Origin: Bacillota bacterium
GTDB lineage: Bacteria; Bacillota; Bacilli; Paenibacillales; Paenibacillaceae
Assembly: GCA_023460795.1 (NCBI GenBank)
Contig: JAEWPC010000059.1
Span: 62,001 to 126,000 of the forward strand
DNA: 64,000 bases
Reading direction: 5' to 3'
Within the stretch, counting starts at the first letter, position 1, and every line of letters starts with the position of its first letter. Below the pieces are notes generated by a model. That model was not told the DNA's origin, did no database searches, and was given only the letters and a program-made list of their open reading frames with translations. Made by a program: the position numbers and the translations under genes. Below, piece by piece: positions 15,314 to 24,377 of the stretch.

Positions 15314-15338
15314 AAACGGCAGAGATGCCGTTTTTTTT
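15314..15338 (+). terminator. intrinsic terminator
   Basis: Stem AAACGGCA/TGCCGTTT with loop GAGA, running into eight T. It ends the MBL-CGNR transcript. Confidence 0.8.
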
Positions 15339-15415
15339 GCGTTCAAAGATACGGAGCGAATAGACGGACATGCATTGCAGAGAATGTTGTTTTCTAATAG
15401 ATGACGTCGAAATGA

Positions 15416-15459
15416 TTAAGATTTCATTAAGACTTCATAGGATGAGGGATTGATATAAT
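15416..15459 (+). promoter_or_regulatory. promoter with 11-bp direct repeat for the Big-1/SLH gene
   Basis: TTAAGATTTCA (15416) and TTAAGACTTCA (15427) are direct repeats with an exact 11-base period, the pattern bound side by side by OmpR/PhoP-type response regulators. A TATAAT lies at 15454-15459, about 30 bases before the SLH start codon. The repeats fall at the -35 region, consistent with activation by a response regulator that is not identified here. Confidence 0.5.
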
Positions 15460-15488
15460 CGAAAAAACGTTAACGAGGAGAATAGTGA

Positions 15489-18400
15489 ATGGGGACCATG
15501 CGCCATATCAAACGACCCTATCTATTAAAGGTGCTAATCGTACTAGTTGTGTTTTCGAATCTATTCGGTCTTTTTGGATTTCCGAAAGATCGCGCATCGG
15601 CGGCTGCGACCGTCGAGGAAGGCGATTATGTTACGTTCGGCTCTTATTGGGGGTATCCGTTGAAATGGCAGGTCATAAACATCGACGCCAACAGTTATAT
15701 GCTCTTTGCTTACGGAGGAATCGGTACGAAACCCTTCGACGCTGCCGGTGACGGCACGGATGGACGCTTGGATTCCGATAGGGCAGCAAACGGGAGTAGT
15801 TATTGGGAGAAATCCAACCTTAGGGAGTGGCTGAATTCCAGCGAACAGTCCGTGACGTACAGTCATCAAGCGCCGGATGCCGATCATGTTCTAAGTTACC
15901 CGTACAGCGGTGAGCCCGGTTTCCTGTCCGACGACAATTTTACGGCTTTTGAGCGATCGCTGATTCAACCGGTTACGCACAAATCGATCATTGCCCCGAT
16001 TGACGAACCGGTGAAAGACGGAGGAACGGAGGACCATTCTTACGATACGGGCACGTTCGCGAATGCGTATAAGAACTACGATAATGCTATTTACAAGAAC
16101 ACGACGGATCTCGTCTCCCTGCTTTCCATCCCGGAATTCCTTGACTTGCTCGACAAAGACGCCATAGACGATGGTAAGGATTTCGCGATACACTCTGTTT
16201 CTCAATATTGGCTGCGAGATGCAATGACCATGAATTCCGACTCAGTAAGAATCGTAGGAGACTACTTTATTAGTTCCAATACAGCCAAAAGGGATGCTCC
16301 ACTTCGTCCTGTTGTGTATTTGAATGCAGACGTGAAGCTCGTGGGGGTGGGGACGTTAGCCAGCCCGTATAAGATTGACACGGGAGGGGCCGCGTCCTCT
16401 TCGCTTTCGTCTTCGGCATCGACTTTGGCAGCCGACGGCACGGACAATGCCACGTTGACCTTTACCCGTCTGGATGCGTTCGGCCAGCCGGTTGCAGGTC
16501 ACAATGTTAGCTTATCGCAAGGGGGCGGAAGCTCGACGATATCGCCGACATCGGCGACGACGAATGCAAGCGGTCAGGCGACGTTCACCGTGCGAAGCAC
16601 GAAAGCGGAAACCGTCACTTACGCCGCCGTGGATACGACGGACAACGTGACGGTGACGCAAACCGCGTCGGTGACGTTCACCCCTGGGGCAGCGGATGCG
16701 GCGCAGTCGACGGTGACGGTTTCGCAGGCAAGCGTGCCGGCGAATTGGTCTTCTAGCAGCACCTTGACGGTTACGATCAAGGATGCGAACAATAACCCGA
16801 TCACCGGCCACGCGATCAACCTGACGCAAGGAAGCGGCAGCTCGGGCATCATTGCCGTTAACTCGACGACCAATGCGAATGGACAAGCCGTGTTCACGCT
16901 GAGGAGCACGAAAGCGGAAGCCGTCACCTATACCGCCGTGGATACGACGGCGGGCATGACGGTGACGCAAACCGCGACGGTGACGTTCAGCCCTGGAGCA
17001 GCGAATGCGGCGCATTCGACGCTGGCGGCTTCGGCGGCGAGTGCCGAGGCGAACGGAGCGGCTAGCAGCACTTTGACGGTCGCGATCAAGGATGTGAACA
17101 ACAATCCGATTGCCGGCCACACGGTCGACCTGACGCAAGGAAGCGGCAGTTCGGTCGTTACGGCCGTTAGCTCGACGACCGATGCGGCAGGTCAAACCGT
17201 GTTCACGGTGACGAACACGAAGGCGGAAGCCGTTAACTATACCGCCGTGGATACGACGGCGGGCGTGACGGTGACGCAAACCGCGACGGTGACGTTCACT
17301 CCTGGGGCAGCGAATGCGGCGCAGTCGAGCCTGGCGGCTTCGGCGGCAAGCGTTACGGCGGACGGGACTTCCGGCAGCACCTTGACGGTTACGATCAAGG
17401 ACGTGAACGACAACCCGATCACTGGCCACGCGGTCAACCTGACCCAAGGGGGAGGCAGCTCGGTCATTACAGCAGTAGACGATACGACCGATGCGGCAGG
17501 TCAAGCCGTGTTCACGGTGACGAACACGACAGCGGAGACCGTCACCTATACGGCCGAGGATACGACGGCGGGCGTGATGGTGACGCAAACCGCATCGGTG
17601 ACGTTCAATCCTGGGGCAGCGAGTGCGGCGCAGTCGACGCTGGCGGCTTCGGTGGCGAGCGTTACGGCGGACGGGACTTCCGGCAGCACCTTGACGGTTA
17701 CGATCAAGGACGCGAACGATAACCCGATTACCGGCCACACGGTTAGCCTGACGCAAGGGGGCGGCAGCTCGGTCATCACGACAGTAGACAATACGACCGA
17801 TGCGGCAGGTCAAGCCGTGTTCACGGTGACGAACACGACAGCGGAGACCGTCACCTATACCGCCGAGGATACGACGGCGGGCGTGGCGATAGACCAAACC
17901 GCATCGGTGACGTTCACCCCAGGGGTAGCGGATGCGGCGTTATCGACGTTGACGGCTTCGCAGGCGAGCGTTGCGGCGAACGGGGCGGATAGCAGCACCT
18001 TGACGGTCACGCTCAAGGATGCGAATGGCAATCTGATCACTGGCCACACGGTCAGCCTGACGCAAGGAAGCGGCAGCTCGGTCATCGCAGCCGTGTATGA
18101 GACGACTAATGCGGATGGTCAAGCCGTGTTCACGGTGACGAACGCGAGAGCGGAGACCGTCACCTATACCGCCGAGGATACGACGGCGGGCGTGGCGATA
18201 GACCAAACCGCGCAAGTTATTTTTACGAGATTGCCTAGCGGCGGAAGCGGCTTAACGGCAACGGTGTCAAGGTCGGTTATCGATTTGAACGGGACCCCTA
18301 TCGACCCGGACAAGATCGATACCGCCAAGCCGTCTATCACCTTTGAAATAACCGCCAAGAACGGCGTTGCTTATGCCGGCTTTCCCGCAAGCGTATTAGC

Positions 18401-19466
18401 GAGACTCGAGGGGAACAACGCCGCCTTCCTAATCGAAATCAAGACGCAATACGGCAGCTATCGAATACCGGTCAATTTGGCTTCGCTTATTCCTGGGCTG
18501 GAGGAGCTGCTGATCGCGAACAACCTTAAACCCGAGGACATCAGCTTTAAGATCAACCTGATCGACCTATCGGGCAACGAGGATATCCGCGAAGCGCTTG
18601 CCAGTCGGCTGCCTAATGGGCGTACGATGGGTTCGATCGTCGATTTCAGTATTGATATCATCAACAACTCAACAGGCAAGCACATTGGAGCCGCGGATCA
18701 GTTCACACAGGCGCTTGTCAGAATCATACCCATGCCGAAGAACGTGACAGCCATGCCCGAGCCATGGGGCGCTTTCCGTTATAACGAGTCCGCCAAGCAG
18801 TTCGAGTTTGTTCCTGCCCAATCGGTTCGGATCGACGGCGTATGGTACGTCACGATACACTCCTACTCCAACAGCGTGTACGTCGTTGCGAATAACGAAG
18901 TAGGCTTTACGGATGCGAGATCGCATTGGAGTAAATCGTTCGTCGAGCTTGCGGCGGCGAAAGGACTCGTTAATGGAGTCGGAGGCGGCAAGTATGCACC
19001 GGACAAATCCGTGACGCGAGCGGAGTTTGTCACTATGCTAGTCAATGCGATGGGGCGCGGTACTTCGATCGGCAACAATACGGAGCCATATGACGATGTC
19101 CGGCCTGGCGCATGGTATTACGGCGCGATTACGAAAGCGCGGCAGCTGGGACTGCTTGAGTTCGCGAAGGCTGACTCATTCATGCCCGATAAGCCGTTGA
19201 CCCGCGAGGAAATGGCAAGCATGATGGCGGCGGCGATTGCGCTGGAAAGGGCGTCTATAACGAAGGAAACTATCAGCTTGAACGGTTATAAGGATATCGG
19301 GAGCATGAATACCGCCTACCTGGAGGCTGTACGATTGATGGTGAAGCTGAAGATCATGACCGGCACGAGCGAGGATACGTTCGATCCGAAGGGCGAATCA
19401 ACGCGTGCGGAAGCGGCGGTAGTGTTCATCAGAATGCTTCAAACGCTGGGCCTAATCGATAGATAA
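15489..19466 (+). CDS. S-layer-homology surface protein with six Big-1 repeats
   Basis: A 1325-residue exported cell-wall protein. Residues 1-39 are a signal peptide (KRPYLLKVLIVLVVFSNLF...ASAAA). Residues ~42-270 form a DUF6273-like domain (VTFGSYWGYPLKWQVI, SNLREWLNS). About 302-918 contain six consecutive 103-residue Ig-like Big-1 (invasin/intimin type) domains with the TLTVTIKDANNNPITGH...TNANGQAVFTV core. A roughly 200-residue beta-rich linker follows, then three SLH motifs (1139-1325) that bind secondary cell-wall polymer. GAGGAG precedes ATG 15489. Likely an adhesin or S-layer-associated protein. Confidence 0.88.
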   Translation: MGTMRHIKRPYLLKVLIVLVVFSNLFGLFGFPKDRASAAATVEEGDYVTFGSYWGYPLKWQVINIDANSYMLFAYGGIGTKPFDAAGDGTDGRLDSDRAANGSSYWEKSNLREWLNSSEQSVTYSHQAPDADHVLSYPYSGEPGFLSDDNFTAFERSLIQPVTHKSIIAPIDEPVKDGGTEDHSYDTGTFANAYKNYDNAIYKNTTDLVSLLSIPEFLDLLDKDAIDDGKDFAIHSVSQYWLRDAMTMNSDSVRIVGDYFISSNTAKRDAPLRPVVYLNADVKLVGVGTLASPYKIDTGGAASSSLSSSASTLAADGTDNATLTFTRLDAFGQPVAGHNVSLSQGGGSSTISPTSATTNASGQATFTVRSTKAETVTYAAVDTTDNVTVTQTASVTFTPGAADAAQSTVTVSQASVPANWSSSSTLTVTIKDANNNPITGHAINLTQGSGSSGIIAVNSTTNANGQAVFTLRSTKAEAVTYTAVDTTAGMTVTQTATVTFSPGAANAAHSTLAASAASAEANGAASSTLTVAIKDVNNNPIAGHTVDLTQGSGSSVVTAVSSTTDAAGQTVFTVTNTKAEAVNYTAVDTTAGVTVTQTATVTFTPGAANAAQSSLAASAASVTADGTSGSTLTVTIKDVNDNPITGHAVNLTQGGGSSVITAVDDTTDAAGQAVFTVTNTTAETVTYTAEDTTAGVMVTQTASVTFNPGAASAAQSTLAASVASVTADGTSGSTLTVTIKDANDNPITGHTVSLTQGGGSSVITTVDNTTDAAGQAVFTVTNTTAETVTYTAEDTTAGVAIDQTASVTFTPGVADAALSTLTASQASVAANGADSSTLTVTLKDANGNLITGHTVSLTQGSGSSVIAAVYETTNADGQAVFTVTNARAETVTYTAEDTTAGVAIDQTAQVIFTRLPSGGSGLTATVSRSVIDLNGTPIDPDKIDTAKPSITFEITAKNGVAYAGFPASVLARLEGNNAAFLIEIKTQYGSYRIPVNLASLIPGLEELLIANNLKPEDISFKINLIDLSGNEDIREALASRLPNGRTMGSIVDFSIDIINNSTGKHIGAADQFTQALVRIIPMPKNVTAMPEPWGAFRYNESAKQFEFVPAQSVRIDGVWYVTIHSYSNSVYVVANNEVGFTDARSHWSKSFVELAAAKGLVNGVGGGKYAPDKSVTRAEFVTMLVNAMGRGTSIGNNTEPYDDVRPGAWYYGAITKARQLGLLEFAKADSFMPDKPLTREEMASMMAAAIALERASITKETISLNGYKDIGSMNTAYLEAVRLMVKLKIMTGTSEDTFDPKGESTRAEAAVVFIRMLQTLGLIDR
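16392..18245 (+). repeat. six tandem 309-bp coding repeats (Big-1 domains)
   Basis: Units begin near 16392, 16701, 17010, 17319, 17628 and 17937, each exactly 309 bases (103 codons). Units 4 and 5 are the most alike (only a few amino-acid changes), which suggests recent duplication or homogenisation; units 1 and 6 are the most diverged. The G+C-rich repeats create long spurious open frames on the opposite strand. Confidence 0.88.
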
Positions 19467-19480
19467 AGACAATGGATAAA

Positions 19481-19514
19481 TGCAAAACGCAACCTGTATA
19501 GGTTGCGTTTTGCA
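19481..19514. terminator. bidirectional intrinsic terminator
   Basis: A perfect 14-base stem TGCAAAACGCAACC/GGTTGCGTTTTGCA with loop TGTATA, between the convergent SLH and marR-like genes. The A/T tracts in the stem allow function in both directions. Confidence 0.8.
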
Positions 19515-19552
19515 TTAAGGGGACTCAAGCTGATCGAACCATTGTAGTGCGA

Positions 19553-20044
19553 TCAAGCGCGATCTTGCTGAAGCGCTTGATAGATCTTGGTTAGCCCCGA
19601 TTGGATGGCCTTCCGTTCTTCTTCATCCAGATAGCTGAGAAAATAGTTGGATATCCCGTATGCGTATGTAGGCCATGTGGCAAGAAAAGACTTTTTTCCT
19701 TCCCGCGTCAATACGGCGAAGGCTCCTCGCCTGTCGTCATCCGTTCGTTCCCTCGTGACGAGACCTTCGCGTTCCAGCCGTTCGACTACCCTCGTCAACC
19801 CGCTCCGCGTCAACACCACTCTTTTGGCCAGCTCGGTCATTCGAAGCTTTCGCTCCGGCGCCTGATACAAGGCAACCAAGACATCGTAGGTCGTGAGGGG
19901 GATTTTCCGTTGATCGGATAAATCCTTCTCGATCCGTTCAATGACGGCAGCATGCGCGTTCACGAATGCCCGCCATATCGAAAGTTGCTTGTCGTCTAGA
20001 TGCAGCACCGTGTCATCTCCTTGGTTCCCGGTTACTCCCATCAT
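19553..20044 (-). CDS. MarR family transcriptional regulator
   Basis: A 163-residue winged-helix regulator. The DNA-binding core is RMTELAKRVVLTRSGLTRVVERLEREGLVTRE followed by the wing DDRRGAFAVLTREGKK, with flanking helices for dimerisation. It is divergent from the EamA transporter and azoreductase genes, with two TTGACTAA(G/A)CAA sites in the shared promoter region, so it likely represses them and itself until a ligand, perhaps a quinone or aromatic compound, binds. Start at 20044 uses the GGGAGTATGATGGG context, but Met2 is equally possible. Confidence 0.9.
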   Translation of the reverse strand: MMGVTGNQGDDTVLHLDDKQLSIWRAFVNAHAAVIERIEKDLSDQRKIPLTTYDVLVALYQAPERKLRMTELAKRVVLTRSGLTRVVERLEREGLVTRERTDDDRRGAFAVLTREGKKSFLATWPTYAYGISNYFLSYLDEEERKAIQSGLTKIYQALQQDRA

Positions 20045-20057
20045 ACTCCAATTTTTG

Positions 20058-20115
20058 TTGACTAAGCAAATAAATCATGCTAATTTAATTGCGTAAGAAA
20101 TAATTGACTAAACAA
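20058..20115. promoter_or_regulatory. two probable MarR operators
   Basis: TTGACTAAGCAA (20058-20069) and TTGACTAAACAA (20104-20115) are 12-base near-identical sites with dyad symmetry (TTG-N6-CAA), 46 bases apart, in the 94-base gap between the divergent marR-like and EamA genes. MarR proteins typically bind such 12-20 base imperfect palindromes. Confidence 0.6.
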
Positions 20116-20138
20116 TCAAATGAGAGGAGGGATCGTCT

Positions 20139-21008
20139 TTGAGCGGTGTGCTGTTCGGGCTTTTGTCCGCGTTCGCGTTTGGAACCGCCGATTTTTTCGC
20201 GGGCAGGGCGAGCCGGAGAACAGGAGTGTTCTCGACCTTATTTTATATGCAGCTCTTCGGATTGCTTTTTTTGACGGCGGTCATCACTTGGCAAGGTCAA
20301 TGGCACGGTCTGCGCGTGTACGATCAGATCGCCGCCGCAAGCTTATGGATGGCTTTGGACCTGATCGGGATATTATTCCTGTACCAAGGCTTGGTATCCG
20401 GCAAAACCTCCGTTGTCGCTCCCATCGCCTCCAGCTTCTCGGTCTGTACCGTGCTCCTGGCTATGAAGTTCGGAGATGAACGGTTGAGCGCGATTTCGCT
20501 GGCCGCTGTCGTACTGACGATCGGAGGGGTATTCCTGACGACCCTGGTGCTGACGAGAGGCCGGAGGAGCGTGGGGAATAAGTTCGATAACGGTGCGGTG
20601 TGGGCGATCTTGGCGGCTTTATTCCTTGGAATGGCGTTCTACGGTCTTCGTTATCCTCAGGAGACCATAGGCGAATTGCTGACGGTGTGGATCGGAAGGC
20701 TGCAGGCTACCTTGCTTCTGCCGATTGTATATGCGTGCTTCAACAAACGGATTGAGTTTCCGGACATCAGGCGTACAGGTCTGATTGCGGTCGTAGGCAT
20801 TCTCGACGCGATGGCTATCGTTAGCTACAGCTTCGGTCTCGGACTGGAGAACACCTCGATCGTGATTACGGCAACGTCATTGTTCGCCGTCGTGACTTTG
20901 CTATGGGGCGTGCTGCTGAACGGGGAAAAACCGGCGTGGAACCAGTGGCTGGGAATAGGCTGCACTTTCTGCGGGATCCTGATGATCTCATTGAAATCCT
21001 ATCTATGA
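20139..21008 (+). CDS. EamA/DMT family transporter
   Basis: A 289-residue membrane protein with ten predicted hydrophobic helices in two EamA halves (first starting GLLSAFAFGTADFFAGRAS; second AILAALFLGMAFYGLRYP). Features such as GLVSGKTSVVAPIAS at the end of helix 3-4 and a late NTSIVITATSLFAVVTLLWGVLLNGEKP are typical of drug/metabolite exporters. The start is TTG at 20139 with GAGGAGG eight bases upstream. Probably co-transcribed with the azoreductase 18 bases downstream and controlled by the divergent MarR protein. Confidence 0.88.
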   Translation: MSGVLFGLLSAFAFGTADFFAGRASRRTGVFSTLFYMQLFGLLFLTAVITWQGQWHGLRVYDQIAAASLWMALDLIGILFLYQGLVSGKTSVVAPIASSFSVCTVLLAMKFGDERLSAISLAAVVLTIGGVFLTTLVLTRGRRSVGNKFDNGAVWAILAALFLGMAFYGLRYPQETIGELLTVWIGRLQATLLLPIVYACFNKRIEFPDIRRTGLIAVVGILDAMAIVSYSFGLGLENTSIVITATSLFAVVTLLWGVLLNGEKPAWNQWLGIGCTFCGILMISLKSYL

Positions 21009-21026
21009 AAGGCGAGGTGTTCTCGA

Positions 21027-21662
21027 TTGAAATCGATACTATACATTACCGCGAATCCGAAGAAAGAAGAGGAATCCAACAGCTTATCGGTGGGGCGCCG
21101 TCTCGTGGAGGCGTATCGTTCCTTGCATGCGGAGGCGACGATCACGGAAATCGACGTGTTCAGGCAACCTATTCCGCTGATTGACGAGTTTTTCGTATCG
21201 GCTAGGCACAAGGTATCCTCGGGTATGGAGACGGAGCAACTTCTACCCGAGGAGAGAGAAATTCTCGATCGCATTCACCGGTTTACCTCGCAGTTCATTG
21301 CCGCCGATATATATATTTTTGCATACCCGCTATGGAATTTCGGCGTTCCGCCGTTATTGAAGGCTTACGTGGACACGATCAAAATCGCAAGAAGAACGTT
21401 TCGCTATACTCCCGAAGGCCCGGAAGGATTGTTGAAGAATAAGACGGCGGTGCTGATCCAATCAAGCGGTGACGTCTACACATCCGGGCCGTTACGAGAT
21501 TTCGAGCATGGGAGCCGGTATTTGGCCTCCGTATTAACGTTCATCGGCGTCGAACGGATCGAAACGGTCTATATGGAAGGAATGGATAAGCACCGTCACG
21601 AGGCCGAAGCGATTAAACAAAGAGCGATCGCTGAAGTGCAAGAAATCGCTCTGACCATCTAA
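21027..21662 (+). CDS. azoR: FMN-dependent NADH-azoreductase
   Basis: A 211-residue flavodoxin-fold NAD(P)H:quinone/azo reductase. YITANPKKEEESNSLSVGRRLVEAY is the FMN-phosphate loop; FAYPLWNFGVPPLLKAYVDTI is the hallmark YPxWNF..P..LK.YiD segment; SSGDVYTSGP precedes the C-terminal region, as in AzoR. It reduces quinones and azo compounds and protects against electrophiles. TTG 21027 is preferred because GAGGTG lies eight bases upstream. MarR control of an exporter plus azoreductase is a common quinone-defence arrangement. Confidence 0.87.
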   Translation: MKSILYITANPKKEEESNSLSVGRRLVEAYRSLHAEATITEIDVFRQPIPLIDEFFVSARHKVSSGMETEQLLPEEREILDRIHRFTSQFIAADIYIFAYPLWNFGVPPLLKAYVDTIKIARRTFRYTPEGPEGLLKNKTAVLIQSSGDVYTSGPLRDFEHGSRYLASVLTFIGVERIETVYMEGMDKHRHEAEAIKQRAIAEVQEIALTI

Positions 21663-21779
21663 AGGTAAACACGCTTTATAGGACCGATCGTTGCACCATG
21701 CCGGATTGATACTATTTGATACCGGGATTGGCGGAGAGGTAGTCAGAGGTATCGCCGTTAATCCGATGCAGCTAAGTAA

Positions 21780-21822
21780 AACACGCCAACGCACCCCATA
21801 TAGGTCGCGCGTTGGCGTGTTT
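21780..21822. terminator. intrinsic terminator
   Basis: Thirteen-base stem AACACGCCAACGC/GCGTTGGCGTGTT with a 16-base loop, between the convergent azoreductase and EcsC genes. A T-run follows on each strand. The upstream 110 bases hold no recognisable feature. Confidence 0.75.
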
Positions 21823-21824
21823 GA

Positions 21825-22559
21825 TCATTCGCCCTCGTTCAATTTCCGCAACCGATAGGCGTTCGTCGCGGTTTCGCCGAGCTCCTCGAGGATGGTGAAA
21901 TTCGCCCAAGCGCCTGCTGCCGCTCCGATTCCCGGTATCATTTGCAGCAATTTACGAAAGTCGATCGAGTCGCGGTACTCCTTCTGGAACGTCTCCCAAT
22001 CCATCTCCTTATGGTACTCGGCATCCGAGGACCACTGCGCTTTTTCCGTGTCCCACTGCTTGATCGTGCTTAGCAGCTTGGCGCGCTGTTCCGACCCGGA
22101 GAAAGCCATCTGGAACACCTTTAGAATGAATACGCGTTCGTGAAATAGCTTCGTGTCATAGCCGTAGACATGAGCCAGTTCGAACAGATACTTCATCTTG
22201 ATCGCGATTAACGCAGGGAAGTCGACGACGTTCAAGAGAATGCCGCCCGCGCCGGTGCCGGCGCCTTCGGCGGTCGCGATTTTCTGGTAGAAGGACAACA
22301 AGCGTTTCGCTTCCTGATCGGCCTCCTCGAGGGAGGAAATCCGCTGCACCGGCCTTTGCGGCGTATACTCCGCGCCGAACAACGCCGTGCGCACGATCGA
22401 TTTGATCGTCGTCGTAATGATGTTGTGAACCTTAGGAGGAAGCAGATTGTTGATTCGCTTGCTGACCGTCTTCGACGTTCTCTCCAGCCAGCCTGGCGGC
22501 TTGAACAATCGTTGCTCCCAATCGGCGATTTCGTTGCGTGCTCTCTGTTCGTAATCCAT
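21825..22559 (-). CDS. EcsC family protein, copy 1
   Basis: A 244-residue EcsC-like protein (PF12787 family): NEIADWEQRLFKPPGWLERTSKTVSKRINNLLPPKVH at the N-terminus, an AEGAGTGAGGILLNVVDFPALIAIKMKYLFELAHVYGYD core with a weakly hydrophobic helix, and a DFRKLLQMIPGIGAAAGAWANF ending. Function is poorly known; the family is named after a gene near the Bacillus Ecs transporter. The true start is Met at 22559 with AAAGGAG upstream; the frame is open further. A nearly identical copy occurs at 42500-43234. Confidence 0.85.
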   Translation of the reverse strand: MDYEQRARNEIADWEQRLFKPPGWLERTSKTVSKRINNLLPPKVHNIITTTIKSIVRTALFGAEYTPQRPVQRISSLEEADQEAKRLLSFYQKIATAEGAGTGAGGILLNVVDFPALIAIKMKYLFELAHVYGYDTKLFHERVFILKVFQMAFSGSEQRAKLLSTIKQWDTEKAQWSSDAEYHKEMDWETFQKEYRDSIDFRKLLQMIPGIGAAAGAWANFTILEELGETATNAYRLRKLNEGE

Positions 22560-22714
22560 GCATCTCGCTCCTTTGAAACCTATGGTTTCATTGTACGGCA
22601 GATCGCATCCATACGGAACGGACCGGGGGAGGAGGCGGAGCCGGACGAAAGTCGGGCGCCAGGTACCCCCGGTTCGATGAAAGCACATCCGTAATCAACG
22701 GCAGTCAGATGAGA

Positions 22715-23500
22715 CTATAGCTGCATGCCATGTCCCATATTACCCAGAGGGTCCTTCATCCAGTTATTCACTCGTTCAACGATCCTGTCTACCGCAATAT
22801 CGTATATTTCATTGCCGAACTCGGCCGATGAAGAGAGGGGATTTCTATTGCCTAGTATTCCATATTGCAGTTCTTCCGCAGCCAAACTCAAATCTACGGT
22901 TTCCGGATGCGATGCCATCAGGTGTGAGGTCTCCCAGCCGGCGGCATGATCTCCGGCATCCTCGAACCTGTCTCTGAGCAACAAATAATCCGCTAACGCC
23001 ATAGCTCCAATCCTATCCCGATTTTTATCATAGGCCCATTGATTATAGGTAATTGCCGCACATCTTGCATTCTCTATCAGCGGATAATGGCCGATAATAA
23101 ATACGACGAGCTTAAATCCGTAAGAGGCGACTTCGGAAATAATATGAATCAAATGATGGTTGCAATGCTCTACTTGTTGCATTCCCGTATACGGAAATTG
23201 ATTCTCGTCAAAGGCATCCTTCCGCAAATCCATCCGGTCGCAGATTCCCTGCCGATATCTCGGATCGGTCTCCAGCAGGGAATTGACTCTGCTTTCGCCA
23301 TAATATACGGTGGGGAATACCATTCCTCCTCCTTTGGCTGCGCATCGAATAGCGATTTCTTCCGCTTGCAATCCGTCCGATCCCATAGGATCGTGCAGCC
23401 CGTGCCATTCCAAGGTGCCGAGCGGAACATAGGCAACCGGAAACGCTTGTCTTCGTGCGGTAATTTGATTTGGCCTTGAGTAATGAAATCGAAGTTCCAT
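22715..23500 (-). CDS. creatininase family amidohydrolase
   Basis: A roughly 261-residue metal-dependent amidohydrolase. Metal ligands match creatininase: PLGTLEWHGLHDPMGSDGLQAEE supplies E, H (+2) and D (+11), and FIIGHYPLIENA supplies the later histidine; HAAGWETSHLMA matches the conserved 'HAG..ETS.ml' helix. The start at 23500 has GGAGG nine bases upstream; an ATG nine bases earlier is too close to it. It is the last gene of a sensor kinase/AraC/sugar-ABC operon, so the imported substrate may contain an amide or lactam; the reaction is not established. Confidence 0.85.
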   Translation of the reverse strand: MELRFHYSRPNQITARRQAFPVAYVPLGTLEWHGLHDPMGSDGLQAEEIAIRCAAKGGGMVFPTVYYGESRVNSLLETDPRYRQGICDRMDLRKDAFDENQFPYTGMQQVEHCNHHLIHIISEVASYGFKLVVFIIGHYPLIENARCAAITYNQWAYDKNRDRIGAMALADYLLLRDRFEDAGDHAAGWETSHLMASHPETVDLSLAAEELQYGILGNRNPLSSSAEFGNEIYDIAVDRIVERVNNWMKDPLGNMGHGMQL

Positions 23501-23528
23501 CCGGTTCATCCTCCGTTAAATAACTGTC

Positions 23529-24377
23529 TTAACCTTTGATTCCGCCTTGAATCATTCCTTCCATAAACATCCTCTGACATAAATAAAACAAAGCTACAAC
23601 GGGAACTATCGATAATACTCCTCCGGCAAACAGTAAATTGTAATTGTTTCCATAGGGAGATAAATAGGTCTGAATGCCGACGGTCAACGTAAAGTCCTCG
23701 CTCTTCGACATCACGATCAGCGGCCATAAAAAATCATTCCATGAATTCGTAGCCTGCAAGATCAGCATCGTCGTGAACGCCGGTTTCATCAACGGCGCCA
23801 TAATGACCAGAAATATACGGAATTCGCCGCAGCCGTCGATTCTGGCAGCTTCCATATATTCTTTGGAGAGGGTTTGCGCATACTGAAGGAAAAAGAATAT
23901 CGTAAAGGGCGCGACCAAAAACGGAAGCACTACTCCGATATAACTATTCGTCAAATGAAAGATTTTGATTTCGTTGTAAAGGGGGATCATCAGCGTCTCC
24001 ACCGGAATCATCATCGTGCTCAGCACCATAAGAACAATGAGCTTTTTCCCTTTAAACTCATACATCGAAATTCCGTAACCCACCATGGAGCAGAGAAGAA
24101 TGGAGAACCCCGCATACATCGTCGTTACGATGACGCTATTCTTGAACCAGGCGAAATAAATGCCTCCGTTGTCCGTAAACAACAATTTATAACTAGCGAG
24201 GCTCAACATGTCCCATTCGATTTTTAGCGCGACTCCGTTTTTAAATACTTGGCTCATGTCGGTTACGAATGAAGTTACAAGCAAATAGATAAACGGCCCC
24301 AAGGATGCCGCCGCCAAAACCAGCAGTAATATAAAAACGCTGACTTGATACGCGTATTTTTTCCTTAGGCTGATCAT
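23529..24377 (-). CDS. carbohydrate ABC transporter permease (MalG-like)
   Basis: A 282-residue CUT1-type permease with six helices. The EAA motif reads EYMEAARIDGCGEFRIFLVIMAPLMKPAF (residues ~185-213), and the C-terminal KG ending (MIQGGIKG) is typical. It partners with the permease whose stop overlaps its start (ATGA at 24374-24377). GGGAGGACAG precedes the ATG. No ATPase gene is in the operon, so a shared MsmX-like ATPase encoded elsewhere would energise transport, as in many Gram-positives. Confidence 0.92.
   Translation of the reverse strand: MISLRKKYAYQVSVFILLLVLAAASLGPFIYLLVTSFVTDMSQVFKNGVALKIEWDMLSLASYKLLFTDNGGIYFAWFKNSVIVTTMYAGFSILLCSMVGYGISMYEFKGKKLIVLMVLSTMMIPVETLMIPLYNEIKIFHLTNSYIGVVLPFLVAPFTIFFFLQYAQTLSKEYMEAARIDGCGEFRIFLVIMAPLMKPAFTTMLILQATNSWNDFLWPLIVMSKSEDFTLTVGIQTYLSPYGNNYNLLFAGGVLSIVPVVALFYLCQRMFMEGMIQGGIKG

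Noticed and set aside
16512..17897. A 461-codon arginine-rich open frame on the minus strand, plus several ~76-codon minus frames at 309-base intervals
   Set aside because: They are antisense shadows of the GC-rich Big-1 repeats; composition is implausible and their spacing equals the repeat period.
16392..18245. Regular repeats that might suggest a CRISPR-like array
   Set aside because: Units are 309 bases, in frame, and encode Ig-like domains; there are no short repeat/unique-spacer pairs and no cas genes.
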